DNA of 64,000 bases, taken from contig NZ_NRRB01000009.1 of the NCBI RefSeq assembly GCF_002282895.1, positions 1 to 64,000 of the forward strand, in the 5' to 3' direction. This stretch comes from Paraferrimonas haliotis. Lineage in GTDB: Bacteria > Pseudomonadota > Gammaproteobacteria > Enterobacterales > Shewanellaceae. The notes under the pieces are model-generated. The model was given only the letters and a program-made list of their open reading frames with translations. It had not been told where the DNA came from and did no database searches. Below, piece after piece: positions 54,954-64,000 of the stretch; position 1 is the first letter of the stretch, and each line of letters begins with the position of its first letter. A program made the position numbers and the translations under genes.

Positions 54954-56909
54954 ATGTCTGTAAATTTAAAGTTCGTCAATAAGCCGGTTTTTATAACCTC
55001 TGCTGTGCTAATCGTGGCCATAGTGCTGCTCACTGTATTAAACCCAGAGATCGCTAACAGCGTGTTCTCATCGACTCAGCACAGCATAGTAACCAATGCC
55101 AGTTGGTTTTATGTGTTGACGGTGACCATCATTTTGTCGTTCGTGGTGTATCTAAGCCTGTCTCGTTTTAGTGAAATCAAGCTGGGGCCGGATCACGCCA
55201 AACCGGACTATACCCTTGGCACCTGGTTGTCGATGCTGTTTGCAGCAGGTATGGGAATTGGGCTGATGTTCTTTGGGGTTGCAGAGCCAGTCATGCATTA
55301 CCTCAACCCGCCGACAGCCGATCCGCAAACTCTAGAAGCGGCAAAAGAGGCCATGAAAATCACCTTTTTCCATTGGGGTTTGCATGCCTGGGCCATATAC
55401 GCGGTCGTGGCGTTGATATTGGCTTATTTCTGTTACCGACATAAATTGCCGCTGACACTACGCTCGGCGCTGTTTCCTATTATTGGTGACAAAATATACG
55501 GTTGGCGCGGCCATGCCATCGACATTTTTGCGGTCATTAGTACCGTATTTGGTGTAGCAACCTCGCTCGGTTTGGGGGCTGCTCAAGTGAACTCAGGACT
55601 TAACTACCTGTTTGACTTCGACGTGTCGACGGTTAACCAAATTTGGATCATGATAGCAATTACTGTGTTGGCCTCAATATCGGTAGCTACCGGTTTGGAT
55701 AAGGGCATTAAGATTCTGTCTCAAACCAACATGCTGTTAGCCATAATGCTGTTATTGCTTATTTTTGTATTAGGGCCGAGCGTCTTCTTATTGCAAGCCT
55801 ACGTGCAAAACGTTGGTACCTACCTGTCGGACATCGTGCGCATCACCTTCAACCTTTTTGCCTACGAGAAGAAAGATTGGATTGGCGGTTGGACCATTTT
55901 CTATTGGGGCTGGTGGCTGGCTTGGTCACCGTTCGTTGGTTTGTTTATCGCTCGAATTTCACGCGGACGAACCATTAGAGAATTCGTATTAGGGGTCATG
56001 TTAGTTCCTACCGCGTTTACCTTGTTGTGGATGACCATCTTTGGCAACAGCGCCATTTCACTTATCGTTGAAAATGGCGCCGAAAACATTGCCCAAATGG
56101 TTTCTGAAAACTCATCGGTGGCGTTATTCGTATTCCTATCGAACTTCCCGTGGCAAGAAGTACTTACCGGTCTTGCGGTCATTATGATCGTGATTTTCTT
56201 TGTGACGTCTTGTGACTCTGGTGCTATGGTCATTGATATGCTGTGCTCCAATGGCAATAACGAAACGCCGTTGTGGCAGCGCTTATTTTGGGCTAGTAGT
56301 GTTGGTGTGGTGGCGGCGAGCTTGTCGTTAGCCGGTGGCTTGAGTGCTTTGCAAACCATGACTATCGCCGCTGCGCTTCCGTTTGCGATTGTGTTGTTGA
56401 TTTCTATGTATGGCTTAATGCAAGCCTTGCGAGTGGAAGCCGCTAAAGCGGAAAGCTTGGTGATGACTAACGCACATACTAACTACGACAACGCTGAAGA
56501 TTGGCGCGAAAAGCTCGACAACACCATTTCCCACCCGGATAAGAAAAACGTAAACCGATTCATTCGATTGCGAGTGGGGCCGGCGTTTAAAAAATTAGCG
56601 ACTCAGTTTGAAGATAATAATATTGAGACTGAGATCCGCAAATCGGAGCAAGGGATCACCTTAATGGTGTTTCATGGTAATGAGCAAGACTTCAGCTACG
56701 GTGTTCGCAAAGAGCAGTTACAGCAGCCAGAGTTCATTCAAGAAGAGAGTAGCAGTAACGACGACAGTTACTACCGCGCTCAGGTTCACCTCAACGAAGG
56801 CGGTCAAGACTATGACGTTATGGGTTGGTCGGAACTGGCGATTATCAATGATGTGGTGGATCAGTATAAAAAGCACATGCACTTTTTACACTTGATACGA
56901 TCGGAATAG
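54954..56909 (+). CDS. BCCT-family transporter (betaine/choline/carnitine type)
   Basis: A 651-residue inner membrane protein with about 12 helices. The BCCT core is clear: AAGMGIGLMFFGVAEPVMHY and the Trp-rich signature WGWWLAWSPFVGLFIARISRG. A cytoplasmic C-terminal tail of about 130 residues (from about 525) resembles the regulatory tail of BetT. Substrate probably choline or glycine betaine, used for osmoprotection, though no bet genes are adjacent. The frame is open from 54912, but GAAGG precedes ATG 54954. Confidence 0.9.
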   Translation: MSVNLKFVNKPVFITSAVLIVAIVLLTVLNPEIANSVFSSTQHSIVTNASWFYVLTVTIILSFVVYLSLSRFSEIKLGPDHAKPDYTLGTWLSMLFAAGMGIGLMFFGVAEPVMHYLNPPTADPQTLEAAKEAMKITFFHWGLHAWAIYAVVALILAYFCYRHKLPLTLRSALFPIIGDKIYGWRGHAIDIFAVISTVFGVATSLGLGAAQVNSGLNYLFDFDVSTVNQIWIMIAITVLASISVATGLDKGIKILSQTNMLLAIMLLLLIFVLGPSVFLLQAYVQNVGTYLSDIVRITFNLFAYEKKDWIGGWTIFYWGWWLAWSPFVGLFIARISRGRTIREFVLGVMLVPTAFTLLWMTIFGNSAISLIVENGAENIAQMVSENSSVALFVFLSNFPWQEVLTGLAVIMIVIFFVTSCDSGAMVIDMLCSNGNNETPLWQRLFWASSVGVVAASLSLAGGLSALQTMTIAAALPFAIVLLISMYGLMQALRVEAAKAESLVMTNAHTNYDNAEDWREKLDNTISHPDKKNVNRFIRLRVGPAFKKLATQFEDNNIETEIRKSEQGITLMVFHGNEQDFSYGVRKEQLQQPEFIQEESSSNDDSYYRAQVHLNEGGQDYDVMGWSELAIINDVVDQYKKHMHFLHLIRSE

Positions 56910-56949
56910 TTCTTAAGCGTATAAACAGCGCATTGAATGCGTGAAAAGT

Positions 56950-56993
56950 AACGGCAACTCTGTATCTTAGATACGCTGGAGTTGCCGTTTTTA
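56950..56993 (+). terminator. terminator of the BCCT gene
   Basis: Stem AACGGCAACTC (56950-56960) with GAGTTGCCGTT (56979-56989) and an extra inner pairing GTATC/GATAC, followed by five T. It lies between convergent genes; the leftward T-run is poor. Confidence 0.85.
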
Positions 56994-56997
56994 TTGA

Positions 56998-58554
56998 CTA
57001 GGCCAGCCTGTCGGTGGCGACTTTGTAGCTTGGATCTTCGATGAGGTTGACTTCCACTAAATCGCCGGCTTTGGTGAGTAGCTTGCGGCACTCGGGGCTG
57101 AGGTGGCGCAAGTGCAATTGTTTGCCTTCTTTTAGGTAGCGCTCGGCAAGGGTGTCAATCGCTTCAAGTGCTGAGTGATCAGCGACTCGAGAATTTTCAA
57201 AGTCGATGACAACATGCTCAGGATCGTCTGCGGCATTAAACAGTTCTAGGAAGTTAGCGACTGATCCAAAGAAAAGTGGTCCGTGTAAACGGTACAACTT
57301 CCAACCTTCTTCGGTTTTGTCTGTGGTGATTGCAATGTGCTTTGCATGCTCCCAGGCAAACACGACAGCGCTTACAATAACACCCACTAACACGGCAATG
57401 GCAAGATCCGTAAATACGGTTACTACGGTAACCAAGACGATGACAAACATGTCTTGGCGCGGCACTTTATTAATGATGCGAAAACTAGCCCACTCGAATG
57501 TACCCAACACCACCATAAACATAACGCCCACTAACGCCGCAAGCGGTATGAGCTCAATAAAGGGGGCTGCGAACAGAATAAAGGCGAGTAAGGCTAGGGC
57601 TGCGGTAATGCCAGACAAGCGGCCACGTCCACCGGAATTAATGTTGATCATGGATTGACCGATCATGGCACAGCCACCCATAGCCCCGAAGAATCCACAG
57701 GTCACGTTAGCCACACCTTGACCAACGCATTCTCGGTTGCCTCGACCTCGAGTATTGGTCATTTCGTCGATTACGGTGAGCGTTAGTAACGATTCGATGA
57801 GTCCAATGGCGGCTAAAATGGCGGAGTAGGGCAAAATAATGGATAGGGTTTCTAGGGTAAAGGGTACCGCTGGAATGCTAAAACTTGGCAAGGTGCCCGC
57901 AAGGGTTGCTTGTGGGTCGCCTGACATACTTCTCACAAAATCCACCACAGTTCGAGTATCTAACCCCATGTAAAAGGTCACAGCGGTGACGGTGAGTATC
58001 GCCACTAAGGTTGATGGGATTGCCGAGGTAAGCTTGGGTAAAAAGTGAATTATGGCCATGGTAATGGCTACTAAGGCTAGCATTAGATACAAGCTGTCAC
58101 CGCTTAACCAGATAAGGTTTCCCTGACCGTCGTCTATCTTAAACTGGCCAAGTTGGGCGAGAAAAATAACGATGGCCAAACCGTTTACAAAGCCAATCAT
58201 AACTGGGTAAGGAACGATGCGAATGAACTTCCCCAAACGGAAAATGCCGGCGGTGATTTGAAAAAGGCCGGCCAAGACGACGGCTGCGAATAAATATTGG
58301 ACGCCGTGTTGCGCAACCAAAGCCACCATCACTACCGCCATAGCGCCTGTTGCACCGGAAATCATGCCAGGACGACCACCCATGGTTGCGGTAATGAGTC
58401 CCACCAAAAAGGCGGCGTATAAGCCGACCATTGGTTCAACTCCGGCTACAAAGGCAAAGGCAACCGCTTCTGGTACCAACGCAAGGGCGACCGTTATACC
58501 GGACAATACATCGGCTTTAACGCTTGCGCCTTTATGGCGAATTATTTCAAACAT
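56998..58554 (-). CDS. SulP-family anion transporter with STAS domain
   Basis: A 518-residue inner membrane transporter. The helices begin [23 protein letters not shown] (the SulP signature) and GGAMGG-type motifs follow ([18 protein letters not shown]). A C-terminal STAS domain covers about residues 410-500 ([12 protein letters not shown] and [19 protein letters not shown]). Substrates in the family include sulfate, bicarbonate and dicarboxylates; none can be chosen here. It converges on the BCCT gene. Confidence 0.9.
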   Translation of the reverse strand: MFEIIRHKGASVKADVLSGITVALALVPEAVAFAFVAGVEPMVGLYAAFLVGLITATMGGRPGMISGATGAMAVVMVALVAQHGVQYLFAAVVLAGLFQITAGIFRLGKFIRIVPYPVMIGFVNGLAIVIFLAQLGQFKIDDGQGNLIWLSGDSLYLMLALVAITMAIIHFLPKLTSAIPSTLVAILTVTAVTFYMGLDTRTVVDFVRSMSGDPQATLAGTLPSFSIPAVPFTLETLSIILPYSAILAAIGLIESLLTLTVIDEMTNTRGRGNRECVGQGVANVTCGFFGAMGGCAMIGQSMININSGGRGRLSGITAALALLAFILFAAPFIELIPLAALVGVMFMVVLGTFEWASFRIINKVPRQDMFVIVLVTVVTVFTDLAIAVLVGVIVSAVVFAWEHAKHIAITTDKTEEGWKLYRLHGPLFFGSVANFLELFNAADDPEHVVIDFENSRVADHSALEAIDTLAERYLKEGKQLHLRHLSPECRKLLTKAGDLVEVNLIEDPSYKVATDRLA

Positions 58555-58719
58555 GACATCCTCGACTTATGAACACGTAAATTGTGTGACGCGGCGCACA
58601 TTAGCGAGTTATGCTCTGAGATGCAATGAAGAAATTACACTTTATTAACTTTTCTTTACTTGCATGAAAGAGCTGCTGAAATTTTATGCGATTATCACCA
58701 GGTTGGCCGTGTTTGATAT

Positions 58720-58747
58720 AAAAAAAGCCGCCTTAGTAGGCGGCTTT
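58720..58747 (-). terminator. rne terminator
   Basis: Nine-bp stem AAAGCCGCC (58724-58732) with GGCGGCTTT (58739-58747). Read leftward it continues into a T-run of seven. It lies 23 bases past the rne stop codon. Confidence 0.9.
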
Positions 58748-58769
58748 GTTACTGCGTTTACAGTGGGTA

Positions 58770-61700
58770 CTATTCTGGGCGAGACATTTCAGAGTTGGCG
58801 CTGTTGGTTGGTTGGCGCTTCTCTTCTTTGTTGTCACTGTCTTTTTGTTCACCTTGATAGTCATGGCCTTTCGGCAAAGACTGCGCAGCCTTTGGCGCAT
58901 TGGCTGTTGGAGCGGTCATGGTTTGACTGACCATGGTGCCATAGCGACTGGCTGGTTTAGTTGGCTCACTGGTTGCGGTATCAGTGGTCGACTGAGGGCT
59001 AGTCTCTGTTTTAGCTTCAGCTTCAACGGTAACTTCAGGGGCAGGCTCAGCTTTAACCTCTGTTGCTGACGGCGCTTTTGCTTCGGCGATCGCGTTGGTT
59101 TGCGCAGCAGTGGAGTTGGTCATTTGCGCGAAACGACTCGCTTGAGCAGGAGCACTCGCTGGCGCAGCGGACGTTGTTGCCAAAGCTTGCTCGTCAGTGG
59201 CAGTCGCTTCGTCGGTTAGCGAAGGTTCGCTATTAACAGGGGTTTTGTTTTCAACCGGCGCTTCAACCGCTGCCTTTGTTTCACTTTCGCTCGAGGCTTC
59301 TGGTTTTGCCGAAGCTTCGCTCTCTTGTGGTTTTTCATCAGCAGTAACGTTCTTAGCTTGCTCAGTTAACGGCTCTGGAGTTAACGCCGAAGCTACCGCT
59401 TGAGCTAATGGATTTTTATCCTGCTCATCGGACTTAGCTTCGGATTCAAACTTAATCACCAATTGTTCTTCTTGGTCATTATGAGACTCCTTTTCCGCTG
59501 CAGTTACGTTGTTTTCTGGGTAACGGGCAGTGACAACGTTTTCTTGAGCGTGTACTTCATCTACCTGAGCAATGTTATCGTCACCTTCACGACGACGTTT
59601 TTGACCGGCGGCTCTCAAATGGCGAGGGCTGCGACGATTACGACGGCTCGACTCTCTGCGTGGCTTTTCAGCCGTTGAGTTTGAGTCATTGGCGTCATCT
59701 TGCTTAGCCGGCGTAGCTTGTGTGTCCACATCGTGGTTTACAGTGGTTGCTTTGTCAGCTTTTGGTTGGCTGGCTTTTGGCTTCTCAGCTTGAGGCGTGC
59801 TAACCGCGGCACTTTCAACAACTGCGTCAATCGCTGTGTTGTTTTCAACGGTTTCTTTGGCTGTAGTCTGTGGTTGCTCTACTCGAACTTTGCGGCGCAT
59901 ATTGCGACGCTGGCGACGCTCTTTAACCACCTCATCTTTGCTGTCTTGGGCGTCACTTTTGCCTTCAGCATTCGATTTTGGTTTGCGACGGTCGTTATTG
60001 CGGCCGCGGTTCTTTTTGCTTTGCTCGTCTTTTTCACGAAGCATGCGCTCTTGAGCGGTTTCCGATTTCGTGCGACGAGCATCGTTACGATTGTCATTAC
60101 GATTGTCGTTACGTGAGTTGTTGCGGTTGCGGCGATCATTGCGATTACGGTTACGACGATTGTCGTCACGTTTACCTTGATTGCGATTTCGTCCGCGCTT
60201 ATCAGACTTTTTCGGAGTGGTTTCAGGCTCAGCAATAAACAGCGATTTAATGGCCGCGAACAGCTTAGATAGAATGCCCGGTTGTTCTGCACTCTTTTGC
60301 GGTTTGGCCGCTGCTTTTGCCTTAGTCGGTTGAACTTTCGCTTTTACTTCCTCAGGCGTAGGCGCGGTAAAGCCGGTTAGCATAGGCTTGTCCGCTTCGG
60401 TACGCTCTAACTTACGAGGCTCATAAAGTGTTTTCTCTGGGGCAGCACTGCGCTCGTAGCTCGCTTCGGCAATGGTTTCGTCTTTACGATGACGATTAAC
60501 CTTATACTCTGGCGTTAGCATGTGCTTGTCAGGGATTACGTACACTTCCACATCGTGACGTTGTTCGGTAATGCGAATGGCTTTGCGCTTTTCGTTCAAT
60601 AGGTAAGCGGCAACATCCACAGGAACTACAGCTTCAATTTGAGCGGTATTCTCTTTAATGGCTTCTTCTTCCATTAAACGCAGAATTGATAGCGCCAGCG
60701 ACTCAGTGCCACGAATGGTGCCTTGACCGCTACAACGAGGGCATAGGTTTGCCGCAGACTCGCCAAGAGACGGACGCAAACGTTGGCGAGACATTTCCAT
60801 TAAGCCGAAACGGGAAATTCGACCTAATTGCACACGAGCTCTATCAGGACGCACCGCATCACGCATGCGGTTTTCTACTTCACGCTGATGTCGAGAAGGA
60901 CCCATGTCGATGAAGTCGATGACCACCAAGCCGCCTAAGTCACGAAGACGAAGTTGACGAGCAATTTCATCGGCGGCTTCTAGGTTCGTGTTCAGTGCCG
61001 TTTCCTCGATATCAGAGCCCTTAGTGGCTCGCGCCGAGTTAATATCGATGGAGGTTAGGGCCTCAGTTGGGTCGATAACAATCGAGCCACCGCTAGGTAA
61101 ACGGACTTCGCGTTGGAAAGCCGATTCAATTTGGCTTTCGATTTGGTAGTGAGTAAACAGCGGTACTTCAGCATTGTAGCGTTTTACGCGTTCAACAAAA
61201 TCAGGACGAACCAAACCGATGTGTTGTTTCGCTTCGTTATAAATGCGTTCGTGGTCGATGAGGATTTCACCCACGTCACGACGCAAGTAATCGCGAATGG
61301 CTCGAACGATAACATTACTTTCTTGATGAATTAAGAAGGGTGCAGGGCGGCTCTCAGCAGCTTCTTTAACCGCTGTCCAATGGTGTTGCAGTACGTGCAA
61401 ATCCCAAGCTAATTCTTCAGCGGCTTTACCAACACCGGCGGTGCGAACAATGAGTCCCATACCTTTAGGTACGTCTAGCTGAGAAAGGGCGGCTTTCAGT
61501 TCGGTTCGTTCATCGCCTTCGATGCGGCGAGAAATGCCACCGGCGCGAGGGTTGTTTGGCATAAGCACCAAGTATGAACCGGCCAAGCTAATAAAGGTTG
61601 TGAGTGCAGCACCTTTGTTTCCGCGCTCTTCTTTATCAACCTGAACGATGACTTCTTGGCCTTCTTTGATGGCGTCCTTAATGTTTGGACGACCTTGGAA

Positions 61701-61949
61701 GGAGTAGCCTTCAGGGAAGTATTCACGAGCAATTTCTTTTAAGGGAAGAAAGCCATGGCGCTCAGCACCGTAGTCGACAAAAGCCGCTTCAAGGCTTGGC
61801 TCGACGCGGGTAATTTTGCCTTTGTAAATGTTGGCTTTTTTTTGTTCGTGGCCGGGACTTTCAATGTCCAAGTCGTATAAGCGCTGTCCGTCAACTAGGG
61901 CAACGCGCAACTCTTCTGATTGAGTTGCATTAATTAGCATCCGTTTCAT
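58770..61949 (-). CDS. rne: ribonuclease E
   Basis: A 1059-residue endoribonuclease, the core of the RNA degradosome. The catalytic half (1-510) is nearly identical to E. coli: [22 protein letters not shown]1 domain from about residue 36, and the zinc-link LCPRCSGQG (CPxC) near 400. The second half is low-complexity: an Arg/Asn/Asp-rich RNA-binding block (about 600-720) and a Glu/Ala/Lys/Pro-rich scaffold that binds helicase and enolase in E. coli. TTG 61958 is open, but ATG 61949 matches the known start. Divergent to rluC, as in E. coli. Confidence 0.97.
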   Translation of the reverse strand: MKRMLINATQSEELRVALVDGQRLYDLDIESPGHEQKKANIYKGKITRVEPSLEAAFVDYGAERHGFLPLKEIAREYFPEGYSFQGRPNIKDAIKEGQEVIVQVDKEERGNKGAALTTFISLAGSYLVLMPNNPRAGGISRRIEGDERTELKAALSQLDVPKGMGLIVRTAGVGKAAEELAWDLHVLQHHWTAVKEAAESRPAPFLIHQESNVIVRAIRDYLRRDVGEILIDHERIYNEAKQHIGLVRPDFVERVKRYNAEVPLFTHYQIESQIESAFQREVRLPSGGSIVIDPTEALTSIDINSARATKGSDIEETALNTNLEAADEIARQLRLRDLGGLVVIDFIDMGPSRHQREVENRMRDAVRPDRARVQLGRISRFGLMEMSRQRLRPSLGESAANLCPRCSGQGTIRGTESLALSILRLMEEEAIKENTAQIEAVVPVDVAAYLLNEKRKAIRITEQRHDVEVYVIPDKHMLTPEYKVNRHRKDETIAEASYERSAAPEKTLYEPRKLERTEADKPMLTGFTAPTPEEVKAKVQPTKAKAAAKPQKSAEQPGILSKLFAAIKSLFIAEPETTPKKSDKRGRNRNQGKRDDNRRNRNRNDRRNRNNSRNDNRNDNRNDARRTKSETAQERMLREKDEQSKKNRGRNNDRRKPKSNAEGKSDAQDSKDEVVKERRQRRNMRRKVRVEQPQTTAKETVENNTAIDAVVESAAVSTPQAEKPKASQPKADKATTVNHDVDTQATPAKQDDANDSNSTAEKPRRESSRRNRRSPRHLRAAGQKRRREGDDNIAQVDEVHAQENVVTARYPENNVTAAEKESHNDQEEQLVIKFESEAKSDEQDKNPLAQAVASALTPEPLTEQAKNVTADEKPQESEASAKPEASSESETKAAVEAPVENKTPVNSEPSLTDEATATDEQALATTSAAPASAPAQASRFAQMTNSTAAQTNAIAEAKAPSATEVKAEPAPEVTVEAEAKTETSPQSTTDTATSEPTKPASRYGTMVSQTMTAPTANAPKAAQSLPKGHDYQGEQKDSDNKEEKRQPTNSANSEMSRPE
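60060..60170. repeat. short tandem repeat coding the Arg/Asn/Asp block of RNase E
   Basis: Repeated units of about 12 bases (variants of ACGATTGTCATT and relatives) encode RNDN-type repeats inside rne. It is a coding microsatellite-like stretch, not a CRISPR array. Confidence 0.7.
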
Positions 61950-62446
61950 GTGGACCAATATATCTCTATTGTGGTCACAATTCGGTTGCGCTGGGCGCTA
62001 GGGTTTAACTGATCAATAGAGTCTCACGACTCGGTTAAACTGGGTATTGCTCATTTCTGTAGGACGCTTCTCAGCGTGTCGCATACCATAACAACAGTGG
62101 GAACTCGTTTTGTAAGAACGCGTTCCAAAAAATCTCTGAGTTTCTCTAGCTGCTTCAAGGCAGCACCGAATTGCAACAGGTTTCTGTCAATTCTGTGTGT
62201 TCAGGCTCTGCACCAACGGTCGGTTGGGTTTGAAGATAAATGTGTTCTTGGTGGCAGCATCCCTTGATGACTGCAAATTTATCGGTTGTTTGTTCCAACA
62301 AGAGTCCGTTTTTCGGCGAAAATTTGGCCTGGTCGAGTGGGTTATTAACAACTTATCAGCGTTTTATCCCCAGCGACTGGCGTAATATAGCAATTATGAC
62401 AAAGAACAGCAATGCAATGACGCATCATTACCTCAGTTGATGTACA
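61950..62446. promoter_or_regulatory. rne 5' untranslated/promoter region, shared with rluC
   Basis: About 500 bases without a convincing gene. Next to rne it contains the palindrome TTGTG-GT-CACAA (61970-61981) and a two-part hairpin with outer stem GTTTAAC (62003-62009) / GTTAAAC (62034-62040) and inner GAGTC (62019-62023) / GACTC (62028-62032). In E. coli the long rne leader folds into hairpins by which RNase E controls its own mRNA. The position here fits such a role. Nearer rluC I see only AT-rich promoter-like sequence. Confidence 0.5.
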
Positions 62447-63415
62447 ATGGCGCCCATGACAAATGAGCAACCTAGACAAAAAGTCCAAATTGTTGAGATT
62501 GACGAAGAATATCAAGGTCAACGAATCGACAATTACCTACGGACTCGCCAAAAAGGCGTCCCCAAAAGTTTACTTTACCGAGTGATCCGTAAAGGTGAAG
62601 TGCGGGTGAATAAAAAACGCATTAAGCCAGAGTATAAATTGCAAGCTGGCGACTTGGTGCGCATACCGCCTATGCGCATCGCTGAGCGCAGCGACAACGC
62701 ACTGCCGCCAGCCAGCCTTAATAAAGTCTCGCAATTGGAAGAGTGCATTTTATACGAAGATAATTACTTGATTGCCATTAACAAACCGGCCGGTATTGCG
62801 GTGCATGGCGGCAGCGGCGTGACCTTTGGTTTGATTGAAGGGCTTCGCAGCCTGCGTCCGCAACAGAAATTTCTTGAGTTGGTGCATCGTTTAGACAAAG
62901 AAACCTCCGGCGTATTACTGGTGGCAAAACGCCGCTCTACCTTAAAACATTTGCATGACCAGCTTAGAGCTAAAACCATGAACAAGCATTATTTAGCCTT
63001 GGTTCGTGGCGAGTGGCAATCACACGATAAACAAGTGGCGGCCCCCTTACTTAAGATTACGTTAAAATCCGGCGAGCGCATTGTGCGGGTGAATAGCGAA
63101 GGTAAGCCTAGTAAAACCCGCTTTGCCATTGAGCAAAAGTACGATGGAGCCACCTTGATTAAGGCGTCGCCTATTACCGGGCGAACCCACCAAATTCGGG
63201 TGCATTGCCAACACGCGGGTCATCCCATTGCTTGCGATGAAAAATACGGCGAGCAAAGATTTGATGAAAAGATGCGGCAACTAGGGCTTAAACGTCTGTT
63301 TTTGCATGCGGCTCAGCTGACTTTCTTTCATCCAAACCAAGAGGCCACTCAAACGGTGGATGCGCCCCTTGCTCCTCACCTAAAAGAGTGTTTAGCAAAA
63401 TTGCGCAAGATCTAA
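62447..63415 (+). CDS. rluC: 23S rRNA pseudouridine(955/2504/2580) synthase RluC
   Basis: A 322-residue rRNA modification enzyme. An N-terminal S4 RNA-binding domain (IDNYLRTRQKGVPKSLLYRVI with GEVRVNKKRIKPEYKL) precedes the pseudouridine synthase domain with the catalytic Asp in LVHRLDKETSGVLLVAK and TGRTHQIRVH. It matches E. coli RluC along its length. Either ATG 62447 or ATG 62456 could start it; neither has a strong ribosome binding site. It is divergent from rne, a conserved pairing. Confidence 0.95.
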   Translation: MAPMTNEQPRQKVQIVEIDEEYQGQRIDNYLRTRQKGVPKSLLYRVIRKGEVRVNKKRIKPEYKLQAGDLVRIPPMRIAERSDNALPPASLNKVSQLEECILYEDNYLIAINKPAGIAVHGGSGVTFGLIEGLRSLRPQQKFLELVHRLDKETSGVLLVAKRRSTLKHLHDQLRAKTMNKHYLALVRGEWQSHDKQVAAPLLKITLKSGERIVRVNSEGKPSKTRFAIEQKYDGATLIKASPITGRTHQIRVHCQHAGHPIACDEKYGEQRFDEKMRQLGLKRLFLHAAQLTFFHPNQEATQTVDAPLAPHLKECLAKLRKI

Positions 63416-63522
63416 ACTCACTCAGCTCGTCTGATTTATCGCTTGAAAATGGGATCTGGTGCTAAGAATTATGCGGGTAAAGGTACGTATAATAGGTCAT
63501 TCAAACGATTTAGGATGACAGA

Positions 63523-64000
63523 ATGGAAGCAACATACGACCGACAGGCTGAACTATTAGGTGTTGCCCGAGAATTGATCCTCGAACAGGGGATTAATGGC
63601 TTTAAACTGATTGATATCGCTAAAAAAATTGATATTCCTCGTTCGCAACTGTACGCCCATTTTCGCAGTCGCGAAGATGTGTTGGTTTGTATTGTTATCG
63701 AAGATCTCAAAAGTGTGCGCGACATTGTCATTGAATTGGTTAACGATGACACGCTATCGCATCTAGAGCGATTGATGATTTTGCAGCTAGGTCCCATCTA
63801 TAAAGCGTTGGAATCGAATGGTAAAGCGGGCACCCAATTCATTATGTCCAATCAGTCCATTTTAAATGCCGTCAGTCAGGAAACCCGAGACTCGGTAGCC
63901 ATGGCGTTTAATAACCTCATGAACTCAGTTCACCAAATCTGGATGGGAGCGGTGTATGAGAACAAAATCTCCGCGTCTGAACACAAAATTTTAGAAGTAA
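63523..64000 (+). CDS. TetR-family regulator, N-terminal part (cut by window end)
   Basis: The frame is open from ATG 63523 for 159 codons to the window edge without a stop. AGGA lies 7 bases before the ATG. Residues about 10-55 form a TetR helix-turn-helix (INGFKLIDIAKKIDIPRSQL then YAHFRSREDVL). The ligand-binding half is only partly visible. What it controls cannot be seen because the right neighbour is missing. Confidence 0.8.
   Translation, partial: MEATYDRQAELLGVARELILEQGINGFKLIDIAKKIDIPRSQLYAHFRSREDVLVCIVIEDLKSVRDIVIELVNDDTLSHLERLMILQLGPIYKALESNGKAGTQFIMSNQSILNAVSQETRDSVAMAFNNLMNSVHQIWMGAVYENKISASEHKILEV

Noticed and set aside
58664-58930. Plus-strand ORF of 88 codons at the rne 3' end
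   Set aside because: It covers the rne terminator and runs antisense into rne's low-complexity C-terminal codons; its composition is that of a shadow ORF and there is no ribosome binding site.
59700-60238. Several plus-strand ORFs and spaced repeats inside rne, at first sight CRISPR-like
   Set aside because: The repeats are contiguous short units without unique spacers and encode the Arg/Asn/Asp block of RNase E in the other strand.

Overview
The window reads as chromosomal DNA of a marine gammaproteobacterium of the Shewanella/Ferrimonas type (order Alteromonadales). The basis is family resemblance: HexR-controlled Entner-Doudoroff genes beside pykA, a PsrA-type regulator next to fadE, two GAPDH genes back to back, the proteobacterial dedicated sortase cluster, a MsrB-MsrA fusion and a DcaP-like porin. 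Almost everything is core metabolism in compact operons. I see no prophage, insertion sequence, CRISPR array or rRNA operon. The species assignment is inference.

Layout. 1-76: a complete tRNA-Lys. 319-3633: porin, glutaredoxin 1 and the RadD helicase. 3802-6738: psrA-fadE fatty acid operon with a PsrA-like operator in front, ending in a REP-like hairpin cluster. 6822-14293: sugar catabolism (pykA, hexR, zwf-pgl-edd-eda) with HexR-like boxes in front of pykA, hexR and zwf. 14411-16085: a lipoprotein hydrolase and an RDD membrane protein. 16159-19102: divergent gapA and gapB around a 502-bp operator-rich region whose gapA side carries another HexR-like box. 19316-25829: M14 peptidase, alanine/glycine symporter with a structured leader, two small proteins, asparaginase and SppA. 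25999-33348: fadH (with a FadR-like operator), a LRAT-like protein, a FabH homologue, hpd with a divergent LysR gene, and an MFS transporter. 33364-36408: ilvI-ilvH and a LysE exporter. 36593-38473: a thioredoxin-CcdA fusion and yajD.

38493-44938 is the most distinctive block, the proteobacterial dedicated sortase (pds) system. A histidine kinase and response regulator are transcribed leftward. An OmpA-like protein, a VIT/vWA surface protein with a C-terminal sorting signal (MPQTG instead of LPXTG) and its sortase are transcribed rightward. The kinase's periplasmic region looks like a CBM9-type carbohydrate-binding domain, which suggests sugar sensing. The function of this system is still unclear in general.

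45102-64000: an exported S9 peptidase, a three-gene set of unrecognised proteins (47776-49904), an acyltransferase-like membrane protein with RbgA-type GTPase, a 2OG-Fe(II) oxygenase, MsrBA, a serine dehydratase-like enzyme, BCCT and SulP transporters, RNase E with a long 5' region divergent from rluC, and the start of a TetR-family gene cut by the window end.

The regulatory logic visible in the DNA is coherent. HexR-like boxes link glycolysis/Entner-Doudoroff genes (pykA, zwf operon, gapA, hexR itself), and PsrA-like and FadR-like sites mark the beta-oxidation genes. Operator matches were made by eye against consensus sequences recalled from the literature, so they are candidates.
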